In this document: piece after piece, positions 1-6,535 of the stretch
Layout of the letters: the number at the start of each line of letters is the position of its first letter
Position numbering within the stretch: the stretch's first letter is position 1
Translations under genes and position numbers: made by a program
DNA from: Desulfobacterales bacterium
GTDB lineage: Bacteria; Desulfobacterota; Desulfobacteria; Desulfobacterales; QNYZ01
DNA length: 11,769 nt
Assembly: GCA_029938515.1 (NCBI GenBank)
Contig: JAOZUU010000035.1
Span: 1-11,769, forward strand
Direction: 5' to 3'
The notes under the pieces: model-generated
What the model saw: only the letters and a program-made list of their open reading frames with translations
Told to the model about the DNA's origin: nothing
Databases searched by the model: none

Positions 1-29
1 TAACGCCGTGAAATTGATTTTCTGAACGT

Positions 30-2105
30 CTATTGGTCTTTCTCCTTGTTTGTCGCCTCAATAACCTTTACCGCCAGCTGGCTCGGCACTTCCACGTAAT
101 GAGAAAAATCCATGGTAAAAACACCGCGACCACCGGTGATGGATCGAAGGTCCGGCGCGTAAGTTAGAAACTCGGCCATGGGGACCTGAGCCTTGATCAC
201 CTGATTTTTTCCTTCGTTGTCCATTCCCATGACGCGACCGCGACGGCCGTTCAGATCACCCATGATATCACCCATGTATTCATCCGGTGTCGTGATGGTT
301 ACATTCATGATCGGTTCCAGCAGAACCGGTAATGCATCGGCCACGGCTTTCTTGAAGGCCAGTGAGCCGGCGATTTTAAACGCCATCTCCGATGAATCGA
401 CGGCATGAAAAGAGCCGTCATTCAGAGTGACCCTGAAATCCACGGCCGGATAACCGGCCAGAACGCCTTTTTCGGCTGACTCCACGATACCTTTTTCCAC
501 CGCCGGAATGTAGGTTTTAGGTATGGCGCCGCCCACAATACCGTCCACGAATTCAAAACCCTTTCCACGGGGCAGCGGCTCCATGTCAATCCAGCAGTCA
601 CCGAATTGTCCATGCCCGCCCGTTTGTTTTTTATGTTTACCCTGCGCGCGTACCTTCTTTTTAATGGTCTCGCGGTAGGGAATTCTGGGAAGGGCGAGTT
701 CCACCCCGACATTGAATTTGCGTTTTAACTTATCAACGCCGACTTCAATATGAATCTGTCCCGCTCCCGATATAATCGTCTGCCGGGTTTCCATGTTCCT
801 TTCCAGTTTCAGGGCGGTATCCTCTTCCAGTAATTTTCCCAGAGAAGTAAAAATTTTGTCTTCATCACCCTTCGATTTGGGCGATATCGCATAGGAGATG
901 AGGTTGGGTAACGGTTCGGCGCAAGTAAATTTGATTTTATCGGTTTCATCGCACAAAGTATCACCGGTCTTGGTTTCTTTTAACTTCGCCACCGCCACGA
1001 TGGCACCCGGACCGGCACCGTCTATCTGTTTCTGCTCCTTACCGGTGACCGCCAGTAACTGGTTGAAACGTTCCTTGGTTTCCTTGCTGGTATTATAGAA
1101 CGTCCCGTCACCTCCCAGTTGACCGGATACGACTCGAAAAATGGACAGCCGTCCCGCGTAAGGGTCAGCCACGGTTTTAAAAACAAAGGCGGAAAACGGT
1201 GCCTCCGCGATCGGCTGACGTTCAATCTCGCCATCGCCGGATAAATCAATTCCGCTTTTACTTCCCCGATCAACTGGAGAGGGAAGATCGGCAGTGATCG
1301 TATTCAGCAGCAAATCGATACCGATATTACCCGTGGCCGATCCGCACAGAACCGGAACGAACAGTCGGGCCAGGGTTCCCTTGCGAAGCGCGATCTTTAG
1401 TTCATCGTCAGTGAGGGTCTCGCCTTCAAGATATCGTTCCAGCAGTTCATCATCCGTTTCAGCGATATTTTCCACCAGGGTTTCCCGCTCAATCTCCACC
1501 TCATCCTTCATTTCAGCCGGCATATCGGTCTCGACAGCCTTGCCGGCATTATCGTAAATATACGCTTTCATCGCGACCAGATCGACAACCCCCTTAAATT
1601 CATCTTCCTTGCCAATGGGAAGCTGAATCATAATCGGTTTGGGCTTAAAGATCTTTTGGGCCTCCCCAAATGCACGACGAAAACTGGCCCGTTCCCGATC
1701 CAGTTTGTTAATGAAAATAACACGGGGTAGATCGAATTCATCGGCAAAATCCCAAGCCTGTTCCGTCTGGACTTTCACCCCGTCCACACCGTCTACAACA
1801 ACGACCGCTCCATCGGCGGCTTGCAGGCATAATCGGGTATCACTGAAAAAGTTTTGATCTCCAGGAGTATCGATCAATGTAACGGTATGCTCATTCCACT
1901 CGATCTGATGAAACGCCGTGCTGATACTTGACTGCCGTTTAACCTCCTCAGGTTCAAAATCCATGGCCGTATTTCCGTCTTCAACTCGTCCCTGACGATT
2001 AATGACTCCGGTATTAAACAGCAGGGCTTCCGATATGGAGGTTTTACCAGCGCCACCATGGCCTACCAGCGCAACATTCCGCAATTTCTCGATGGCTTCA
2101 GTCAT
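30..2105 (-). CDS. EF-G-like translational GTPase (EF-G2-type paralogue)
   Basis: This 691-residue protein has the full EF-G domain layout: a GTPase domain (about 1-280), a beta-barrel domain II (about 300-390), and domains III-V including a domain IV segment with HAVDSSEMAF near residue 565 and a C-terminal domain V. The P-loop is GHGGAGKT (15-22), not the AHIDAGKT of housekeeping EF-G. The G3 motif is DTPGD (79-83) where EF-G has DTPGH, so the histidine that positions the hydrolytic water is replaced by Asp. G4 is NKLD (133-136). The usual switch I RGITI is replaced by RQSSI (57-61). These features place it in the EF-G-like/EF-G2 group, often annotated fusA or fusA2, rather than the str-operon EF-G. 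The ATG is preceded by AGGAAGGAG. It lies 118 bp after tlyA and is probably cotranscribed or has its own AT-rich promoter there. Its exact role in translation is not established. Confidence 0.9.
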   Translation of the reverse strand: MTEAIEKLRNVALVGHGGAGKTSISEALLFNTGVINRQGRVEDGNTAMDFEPEEVKRQSSISTAFHQIEWNEHTVTLIDTPGDQNFFSDTRLCLQAADGAVVVVDGVDGVKVQTEQAWDFADEFDLPRVIFINKLDRERASFRRAFGEAQKIFKPKPIMIQLPIGKEDEFKGVVDLVAMKAYIYDNAGKAVETDMPAEMKDEVEIERETLVENIAETDDELLERYLEGETLTDDELKIALRKGTLARLFVPVLCGSATGNIGIDLLLNTITADLPSPVDRGSKSGIDLSGDGEIERQPIAEAPFSAFVFKTVADPYAGRLSIFRVVSGQLGGDGTFYNTSKETKERFNQLLAVTGKEQKQIDGAGPGAIVAVAKLKETKTGDTLCDETDKIKFTCAEPLPNLISYAISPKSKGDEDKIFTSLGKLLEEDTALKLERNMETRQTIISGAGQIHIEVGVDKLKRKFNVGVELALPRIPYRETIKKKVRAQGKHKKQTGGHGQFGDCWIDMEPLPRGKGFEFVDGIVGGAIPKTYIPAVEKGIVESAEKGVLAGYPAVDFRVTLNDGSFHAVDSSEMAFKIAGSLAFKKAVADALPVLLEPIMNVTITTPDEYMGDIMGDLNGRRGRVMGMDNEGKNQVIKAQVPMAEFLTYAPDLRSITGGRGVFTMDFSHYVEVPSQLAVKVIEATNKEKDQ

Positions 2106-2196
2106 CTATTCTCCTTCCTGAAAAATAATGGATACTCAAAAGGCTCTATTTATTAATTTTAACGGGAAAAATCAAGGACAAATTCCATGTAAATCG

Positions 2197-2216
2197 TCAT
2201 GCCGAATTCCGAATGA
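2197..2216. repeat. short imperfect palindrome after tlyA
   Basis: A 20-nt near-palindrome (16 of 20 positions self-complementary) is centred on GAATTC, 8 nt downstream of the tlyA stop. It begins TCATGCCG and ends CCGAATGA. This resembles a shortened form of the CGTCATnCCGG...CCGGAATGACG repeat in the tlyA-dxs gap, so it may be a decayed copy. No T-tract follows on the minus strand, so it is not a convincing terminator. Confidence 0.35.
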
Positions 2217-2223
2217 AGGGTGT

Positions 2224-3003
2224 TCATGGATTTCGCAGGTGCATAAAAAACTCCCGGTTCCCCTTGGGCCCAAGAATCGGGGATGGGATCGGGTGATGGC
2301 AAATAAGACCCAGTTTTCGAAAAATTCCGGTCAGGTTGTCCAGGACCATTCGATGCCGGGCCGGATCACGGACAACCCCTTTTTTTCCTACCTGTCCCTT
2401 ACCCACCTCAAATTGGGGTTTAACCAGAGCCAGTATATGGCCTTGGGGTTTCAGGAAGGGCAGGGCGGCGGGTACAACAATTTTAAGTGAAATAAAACTC
2501 GTGTCGATAGCGATAAGGTTCACCGGCGGGATGGCATCCGGAGGCATGTGCCGGATATTGGTCCTTTCCATCACAATCACCCGGGTATCCTGGCGTAAAG
2601 ACCAAGCCAGCTGGCCATATCCGACATCCACGGCGAATATTCGTTCGGCTCCATGCTGGAGCAAACAATCGGTGAATCCTCCGGTGGAGGCGCCCACATC
2701 CAGGCACCAGAATCCGCTCACATCCACTCCGAATGTCCGGATTGCCTTTTCAAGCTTCAGCCCACCCCGGCTGACGTAAGGAATATCGGACCCTTTCAGC
2801 TTGATTTGCTGATGCCGGTCGACCAGATGACCGGCTTTATCCATAGGCCGGCCATCCACCAGTACCTTTCCGGCCAGAATGAGCGCCTGGGCACGTTGTC
2901 GGCTCTTGACCAGACCCTTCTCAACCAACAAACGATCCAGACGTTCTTTTTTAGAAACCTTTAAAGAGTGCGCCTTTTTGCCCAGTTTCGGCGTCAGGCT
3001 CAA
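2224..3003 (-). CDS. tlyA: TlyA-family rRNA 2'-O-methyltransferase (S4 + FtsJ-like)
   Basis: This 259-residue protein has an N-terminal S4 RNA-binding domain (about 18-75, with RLDRLLVEKGLVKSRQRAQ and GKVLVDGR). A Rossmann-type FtsJ/RrmJ-like methyltransferase domain follows. The SAM-binding loop is DVGASTGGFTD (102-112). The likely catalytic K-D-K-E set is K83 in SRGGLKL, D167 in AIDTSF, K195 in LVKPQFE and E251 in NREFF. Characterised TlyA enzymes methylate ribose 2'-OH groups of 16S and/or 23S rRNA (capreomycin sensitivity in mycobacteria); some are called hemolysins for historical reasons. The start is a TTG, forced by an in-frame TAA at 3007-3009 two codons upstream and supported by GAGGA 8 nt before it. 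Position after dxs matches the common xseA-xseB-ispA-dxs-tlyA order. Which rRNA it modifies cannot be read from the sequence. Confidence 0.92.
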   Translation of the reverse strand: MSLTPKLGKKAHSLKVSKKERLDRLLVEKGLVKSRQRAQALILAGKVLVDGRPMDKAGHLVDRHQQIKLKGSDIPYVSRGGLKLEKAIRTFGVDVSGFWCLDVGASTGGFTDCLLQHGAERIFAVDVGYGQLAWSLRQDTRVIVMERTNIRHMPPDAIPPVNLIAIDTSFISLKIVVPAALPFLKPQGHILALVKPQFEVGKGQVGKKGVVRDPARHRMVLDNLTGIFRKLGLICHHPIPSPILGPKGNREFFMHLRNP

Positions 3004-3010
3004 GATTTAA

Positions 3011-3015
3011 TCCTC
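3011..3015 (-). promoter_or_regulatory. ribosome binding site of tlyA (supports TTG start)
   Basis: GAGGA on the minus strand sits 7-8 nt before the TTG at 3003. It is the only good Shine-Dalgarno near this start. An in-frame TAA (3007-3009) excludes any longer reading frame, so the TTG is the preferred start. Confidence 0.6.
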
Positions 3016-3075
3016 GAAATATTCAATGTATTTTTCAAGTGTCTTAAACCATGATGAACTTGTAAAGTCCAAATT

Positions 3076-3170
3076 CGTCATACCGGACCTGACCCGGTAT
3101 CCAGAACATACTGAAGTAACTGGATTCCGGACGTAGTTGATCCCGGTCTGTGAGCGGGGCCGGAATGACG
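3076..3170. repeat. compound inverted repeat in the tlyA-dxs gap
   Basis: The 95-bp element begins CGTCATACCGG (3076-3086) and ends CCGGAATGACG (3160-3170), which are reverse complements with one mismatch. Inside, ATACCGG/CCGGTAT (3080-3086/3094-3100) forms a perfect 7-bp hairpin with a 7-nt loop. GGTATCCAG (3096-3104) pairs with CTGGATTCC (3120-3128), with one mismatch. ATTCCGG (3124-3130) can also pair with CCGGAAT (3160-3166). The CGTCATnCCGG...CCGGAATGACG style resembles dispersed intergenic repeats known in many proteobacteria. Here it fills about half of the 188-bp gap downstream of dxs. It may fold in the dxs-tlyA transcript. No T-run follows, so termination is doubtful. Genome-wide copy number is unknown. 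Confidence 0.75.
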
Positions 3171-3191
3171 TCTTAAGGGATTTTCAACTTT

Positions 3192-5066
3192 TTACGACGC
3201 CATCAAATCGTGGGCAGCTTTCACGATTGCATCGGCGTCGACCTGGTATTCACTTCTTAATTTTTTCTGAGCGCCATGGGGTACAAATATATCATCAACA
3301 CCGATCCGTCGTACCTGGAACCCGCTAAATCCTGCATCCGCCAGGCTTTCGAGCACGGCACTACCGAAACCGCCCATGCGAACATTCTCTTCCACGGTGA
3401 TGACCCGTGGAATCTTTTTTACTAACGCCAGGATGGATTCAATGTCCAGAGGTTTGACGAAACGGCAGTTAACCACCGTAGCCTTAATGTTTTCTTTCAA
3501 AAGACGCCGGTGGGCACCCATGGCCTCGACGACGCCGCGACCGATGGCAAAAATCAATAAATCATCTCCCTTGGTAAGCGTTTCCGATTGTCCTATTTTT
3601 AACGGTTGGATCGGCTTGTCGATCACGACGCCCTGGGATATGCCACGGGGGTACCGGATGGCAACCGGGCCATTATGAGACAATGCGGTCACAATCATGC
3701 GACGCAGTTCGTTTTCGTCCTTGGGTAACATAATGGTCATATTCGGCAGGCATCGGAGATAGGAAAGATCGAATAATCCGTGATGGGTGGGGCCGTCTTC
3801 ACCTACAATACCGCCTCGGTCCAGTGCGAAAATCACCGGGAGGGATTCGATACACACATCGTGAAGGACCTGATCATATGCGCGTTGCAAAAAGGTCGAA
3901 TAGATCGCCACCACCGGTTTGAAGCCTTCCGTCGCCATCCCGGCCGCAAAAGTGACCCCATGAGGCTCGGCAATGCCCACATCGAAAAAACGATCGGGAA
4001 AGCGCCTGGCAAAATCAACCAATCCGGTCCCTTCCGGCATGGCGGCGGTGACAGCGACGATTCGATCGTCTTTCTCAGCCAGCTCCACCATGGTTTGGCC
4101 AAAAACTTCGGTGTAGGAGGGTGGGGCGGCCTCTTTGGGCGTACAGGTACCGGTCTCGACCTCGAATTGACCACAACCATGAAAATAGATCGGGTTTTTT
4201 TCAGCCGGCGCGTATCCCTTGCCTTTGTGGGTGTTGATATGAAGCAGCACCGGCTCATCGATGTTCTGAATATTATCGAGAATATCGATTAAGTGATCCA
4301 TGTTATGGCCGTTAATGGGACCGAAATACTCAAAATTAAACGCCTCGAAAAGCATTCCCGGCGTAACGAAGGTTTTAAACGATTCCTCCGAACGTTTGGC
4401 AATCTGGTACACATCGTCCCCGATTCCAGGCAGTTTTTTTAAAAATTCACCGAAATTTTTACGCATGGACTGGATACGGACGGCGGAGAATGTCCGGCTC
4501 ATTAACGAGGAAAGGGCGCCCACATTGGGTGCAATGGACATTTCATTTTCATTCAGGATAACGATCAGGTCTTTGTGAATATCCCCGGCCTGGTTCAATG
4601 CTTCTAAGGCCAGCCCGGCCGTCATGGAGCCATCCCCGATCACGGCGATGGCCTTGGCCGAATCCGATTTAATTCGTTTGGCACAGGCGATACCCAGCGC
4701 CGCGGAAATGGACGTGCTGCTGTGACCTGTTGTAAAGGCATCGTGGGGGCTTTCACTTCTTTTGGTGAATCCGGATAACCCTTTGAACTGGCGTAAGGTG
4801 TGAAAACGATCCTGACGGCCGGTCAGCAGTTTGTGGGCATACGCCTGATGACCCACATCCCAGATAATTTTATCCCGGGGGGAATTGAAGACGTAGTGCA
4901 AAGCGATAGTCAGTTCCACGACACCCAGGCTTGAGGCCAGGTGTCCGCCATTTTTAGAAACCACCGTCACAATTTTCTGACGTATTTCACTGGCCAGGGT
5001 TACCAGATCGGACCGGGAAAGCGTTTTAATATCTTCTGGTGTTTCGATTGTTTCGAGGATCGTCAC
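3192..5066 (-). CDS. dxs: 1-deoxy-D-xylulose-5-phosphate synthase
   Basis: The enzyme condenses pyruvate with glyceraldehyde 3-phosphate using thiamine diphosphate, the first step of the MEP isoprenoid pathway. The 624 residues match the usual family length. Visible motifs are GHLASSLG (41-48), WDVGHQAYAHK (69-79), the ThDP/Mg motif GDGSMTAG (144-151) ending LNENEMS (171-177), FGPINGH (248-254), and the substrate-site segments YSTFLQRAYDQV (389-400) and DRGGIVGEDGPTHHG (416-430). The catalytic-Glu segment reads IAEPHGVT (365-372) where most family members have IAEQHAVT; the Glu (E367) is retained. The start is GTG, with AAAGGAGA 9-10 nt upstream. The gene follows ispA after a 178-bp gap almost entirely occupied by an inverted-repeat element, and precedes tlyA. 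Cotranscription with ispA is likely from gene order. Confidence 0.97.
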   Translation of the reverse strand: MTILETIETPEDIKTLSRSDLVTLASEIRQKIVTVVSKNGGHLASSLGVVELTIALHYVFNSPRDKIIWDVGHQAYAHKLLTGRQDRFHTLRQFKGLSGFTKRSESPHDAFTTGHSSTSISAALGIACAKRIKSDSAKAIAVIGDGSMTAGLALEALNQAGDIHKDLIVILNENEMSIAPNVGALSSLMSRTFSAVRIQSMRKNFGEFLKKLPGIGDDVYQIAKRSEESFKTFVTPGMLFEAFNFEYFGPINGHNMDHLIDILDNIQNIDEPVLLHINTHKGKGYAPAEKNPIYFHGCGQFEVETGTCTPKEAAPPSYTEVFGQTMVELAEKDDRIVAVTAAMPEGTGLVDFARRFPDRFFDVGIAEPHGVTFAAGMATEGFKPVVAIYSTFLQRAYDQVLHDVCIESLPVIFALDRGGIVGEDGPTHHGLFDLSYLRCLPNMTIMLPKDENELRRMIVTALSHNGPVAIRYPRGISQGVVIDKPIQPLKIGQSETLTKGDDLLIFAIGRGVVEAMGAHRRLLKENIKATVVNCRFVKPLDIESILALVKKIPRVITVEENVRMGGFGSAVLESLADAGFSGFQVRRIGVDDIFVPHGAQKKLRSEYQVDADAIVKAAHDLMAS

Positions 5067-5075
5067 CTAATCGGG

Positions 5076-5083
5076 TCTCCTTT
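5076..5083 (-). promoter_or_regulatory. ribosome binding site of dxs
   Basis: AAAGGAGA on the minus strand lies 9-10 nt before the GTG start at 5066 and supports that start. It directly abuts the outer arm of the 5084-5245 inverted repeat, so the base of that putative hairpin would sit immediately upstream of the Shine-Dalgarno. Confidence 0.75.
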
Positions 5084-5245
5084 AGGGCCGCGGAAAAAAT
5101 TAAATCCACCATCTTACTTGTCTTTTTGCCCGTGTTCCGCGTTACGTCGCTGGTTACATACAACCAGTATGAAACCAGCGACGCGCCTTGAACACAAACA
5201 AAAATCCGGCGTTATCCCGGTGGATTTTATTTTTTCCGAGGCCCT
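5084..5245. mobile_element. MITE-like palindromic element between ispA and dxs
   Basis: The arms 5084-5110 and 5219-5245 are reverse complements at 25 of 27 positions: AGGGCC, then CGGAAAAAAT, then AAATCCACC, with mismatches at 5090 and 5101. An inner perfect 11-bp inverted repeat CGTCGCTGGTT/AACCAGCGACG (5145-5155/5173-5183) has a 17-nt loop. Shorter pairings lie between: TTTTTG/CAAAAA (5123-5128/5199-5204) and GTGTTC/GAACAC (5132-5137/5190-5195). If the element proper is 5085-5244, TTA lies on both sides (5082-5084 and 5245-5247), a possible 3-bp target duplication, read as TAA on the minus strand. The right-hand copy is the ispA stop codon. There is no convincing coding potential; a plus-strand frame crossing it overlaps the 5' part of dxs and looks spurious. 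Size, terminal repeats and flanking triplet fit a non-autonomous MITE or large palindromic repeat. Transposition is inference. Confidence 0.65.
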
Positions 5246-6150
5246 TACCTTTTTCGTTCGATAATATACCTTGCAATCATCCGCAAGGGTTCAGCGCTAT
5301 AATCAAATGATGCCAGAACTGCAAGAGCGCTACAGACCAATTCGCCGGCTAAAGCCTTGGAGGCATCTAATCCCAGAAGGGCAGGGTAGGTATTTTTTTT
5401 GCGGACCGCATCGGTTCCCACCGCTTTTCCCATCCGGTCAGGATCTCCCTCCACATTGAGGATGTCATCGGCTACCTGGAAAGCCAATCCGATATAATCG
5501 GCATAGTCCGTGAGCGCTACTATTTTTTTTGAGGCACAACCGGCCAGTTGTGCACCGGATTCAACGGCGACATTAATCAATGCGCCGGTTTTAAGCGCGT
5601 AAAGTGATTTGAGCTTATCCGGAGATAATGGTTTTCCTTCGAACCGGATATCCCGCATCTGACCCTCAATCATCCCGCAATATCCAGCTGCTCGGGCAAT
5701 CATCCGGATCACCTTCAACCGAATTTCAAGATCAGATGAATGGGTATCATCGGGGTTTGCCAGAATTTCAAAAGCCAGGGTGAGGAGGGCATCTCCGGCC
5801 AGAATCGCCGTTGCTTCGTCAAAGGCGACATGACAGGTCGATTTTCCCCGCCGCAGGCGGTCATCATCCATGGACGGCAAATCGTCGTGGATTAGCGAAT
5901 ACGTGTGGATCATTTCCAGGGCGCATGCGGCCGGCAGTACATCCTTATAGTTACCGCCGGCCGCTTCGGCCGCAGCGATACACAGAATCGGTCGAAGTCG
6001 TTTTCCACTGCCTATCAGAGCGTATCGCATGGCTTCAACAATACGCCTGGAAGGATCGGATGATCGTAAAAGATTATTTAGCTCGGCATTGATTATTTCC
6101 CGCCGGGCGGTCAGATAATCGTGCAGATGGAAAGATGGCCGCGACGTCAA
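5245..6150 (-). CDS. ispA: (2E,6E)-farnesyl diphosphate synthase-type polyprenyl synthetase
   Basis: This 301-residue trans-prenyltransferase condenses isopentenyl diphosphate with allylic diphosphates, giving FPP or possibly GGPP, the precursor for undecaprenyl and quinone side chains. GKRLRP (49-54) binds IPP. The first Asp-rich motif is DDLPSMD (89-95) followed by DDRLRRGKSTCH. KTGALI (187-192), FQVADDILN (224-232) and GKAVGTDAVRKKNTYP (241-256) follow in canonical order. The second Asp-rich motif reads DDILN, not DDxxD. Aromatic Y84 five residues before the first motif, as in E. coli IspA, favours a short-chain (C15) product. The start is TTG at 6150; TTGA overlaps the TGA stop of xseB by 4 nt, and AGGGA lies 10 nt upstream, so translation is probably coupled to xseB. 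Two A8 runs occur in the coding strand (5393-5400 and 5523-5530). Confidence 0.95.
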   Translation of the reverse strand: MTSRPSFHLHDYLTARREIINAELNNLLRSSDPSRRIVEAMRYALIGSGKRLRPILCIAAAEAAGGNYKDVLPAACALEMIHTYSLIHDDLPSMDDDRLRRGKSTCHVAFDEATAILAGDALLTLAFEILANPDDTHSSDLEIRLKVIRMIARAAGYCGMIEGQMRDIRFEGKPLSPDKLKSLYALKTGALINVAVESGAQLAGCASKKIVALTDYADYIGLAFQVADDILNVEGDPDRMGKAVGTDAVRKKNTYPALLGLDASKALAGELVCSALAVLASFDYSAEPLRMIARYIIERKR

Positions 6151-6404
6151 ATTGATTTGTTCCCTGAGTTTTCATCAGTATCGAGATCAAGCTGTTTTTC
6201 CACAATCTCATCCGCGTCATTTTTCATAAGGACGGTTATCCTTTTTTCCATTTCATTGAGTTTTTCAGAGCAAAATTTCGATAACTTGATCCCATCCTCG
6301 AAATTTTTAATGGCGGCATCCAAAGATGGATCTCCGGATTCCAGGTCCTGGACAATCTGTTCCAGCTTTTCCATCGCCTGTTCGAAAGTTTGTTTTTTTG
6401 CCAT
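6147..6404 (-). CDS. xseB: exodeoxyribonuclease VII small subunit
   Basis: The 85-residue protein has the XseB signature in order: FEQAMEKLEQIVQDLESGDPSLDAAI (7-32), then NFEDGIKLSKFCSEKLNEMEKRITVL (34-59). This is a helical hairpin typical of the family, with an acidic, probably disordered tail (about 62-85). Several copies of XseB bind the coiled-coil region of XseA to form exonuclease VII, which degrades single-stranded DNA to oligonucleotides. The ATG has AAGGA 10 nt upstream. The stop overlaps the TTG start of ispA. Unlike many operons where xseA and xseB overlap or abut, a 131-bp gap with an inverted repeat separates it from xseA. Confidence 0.95.
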   Translation of the reverse strand: MAKKQTFEQAMEKLEQIVQDLESGDPSLDAAIKNFEDGIKLSKFCSEKLNEMEKRITVLMKNDADEIVEKQLDLDTDENSGNKSI

Positions 6405-6443
6405 GACTTAAAGTTCCTTAACCCGGATAAACCGGAAAGAATA

Positions 6444-6516
6444 GCCACAAAGGTACCAAGACACAAACAATAAATGTTTATTATAATCCAAATTCGTGTC
6501 CTGGTGCCTTGGTGGC
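6444..6516. repeat. inverted repeat between xseA and xseB
   Basis: Arms 6444-6464 and 6496-6516 are reverse complements at 18 of 21 positions: GCCAC, AAGG, ACCA and GACAC on one side, matched by GTGTC, TGGT, CCTT and GTGGC on the other. The 31-nt AT-rich loop contains a smaller palindrome AATAAA/TTTATT (6469-6474/6477-6482). The CCTTGGTGGC wording resembles a dispersed intergenic repeat I recall from other bacterial genomes; that memory is unverified. In the minus-strand transcript it would form a hairpin in the xseA-xseB spacer, ending about 40 nt before the xseB start. There is no U-run, so it is more likely a mobile or palindromic repeat or a processing site than a terminator. Confidence 0.7.
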
Positions 6517-6535
6517 AAAAATATTAGATCCTAAA

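Noticed and set aside
2106..2223. Possible promoter for the EF-G-like gene in the gap after tlyA
   Set aside because: TTGTCC and TTGATT strings precede an AT-rich stretch, but spacing to any -10-like hexamer is off by several bases; not called.
2653..2964. 103-codon plus-strand frame inside tlyA
   Set aside because: It is antisense to the S4 and SAM-binding coding region, with no ribosome binding site and no recognisable domain.
3780..4292. 170-codon open frame on the plus strand inside dxs
   Set aside because: It lies fully antisense to the conserved dxs catalytic region, its translation has no family motifs, and dxs explains the sequence completely.
4941..5264. 107-codon plus-strand frame across the dxs start and the intergenic element
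   Set aside because: The first part is antisense to dxs and the rest translates the palindromic element; no Shine-Dalgarno or domain is present. It may appear as a spurious hypothetical protein in annotations.
6444..6516. Inverted repeat considered as an intrinsic terminator after xseA
   Set aside because: No T-run follows either arm and the loop is 31 nt, so it does not fit an intrinsic terminator; kept as a repeat.
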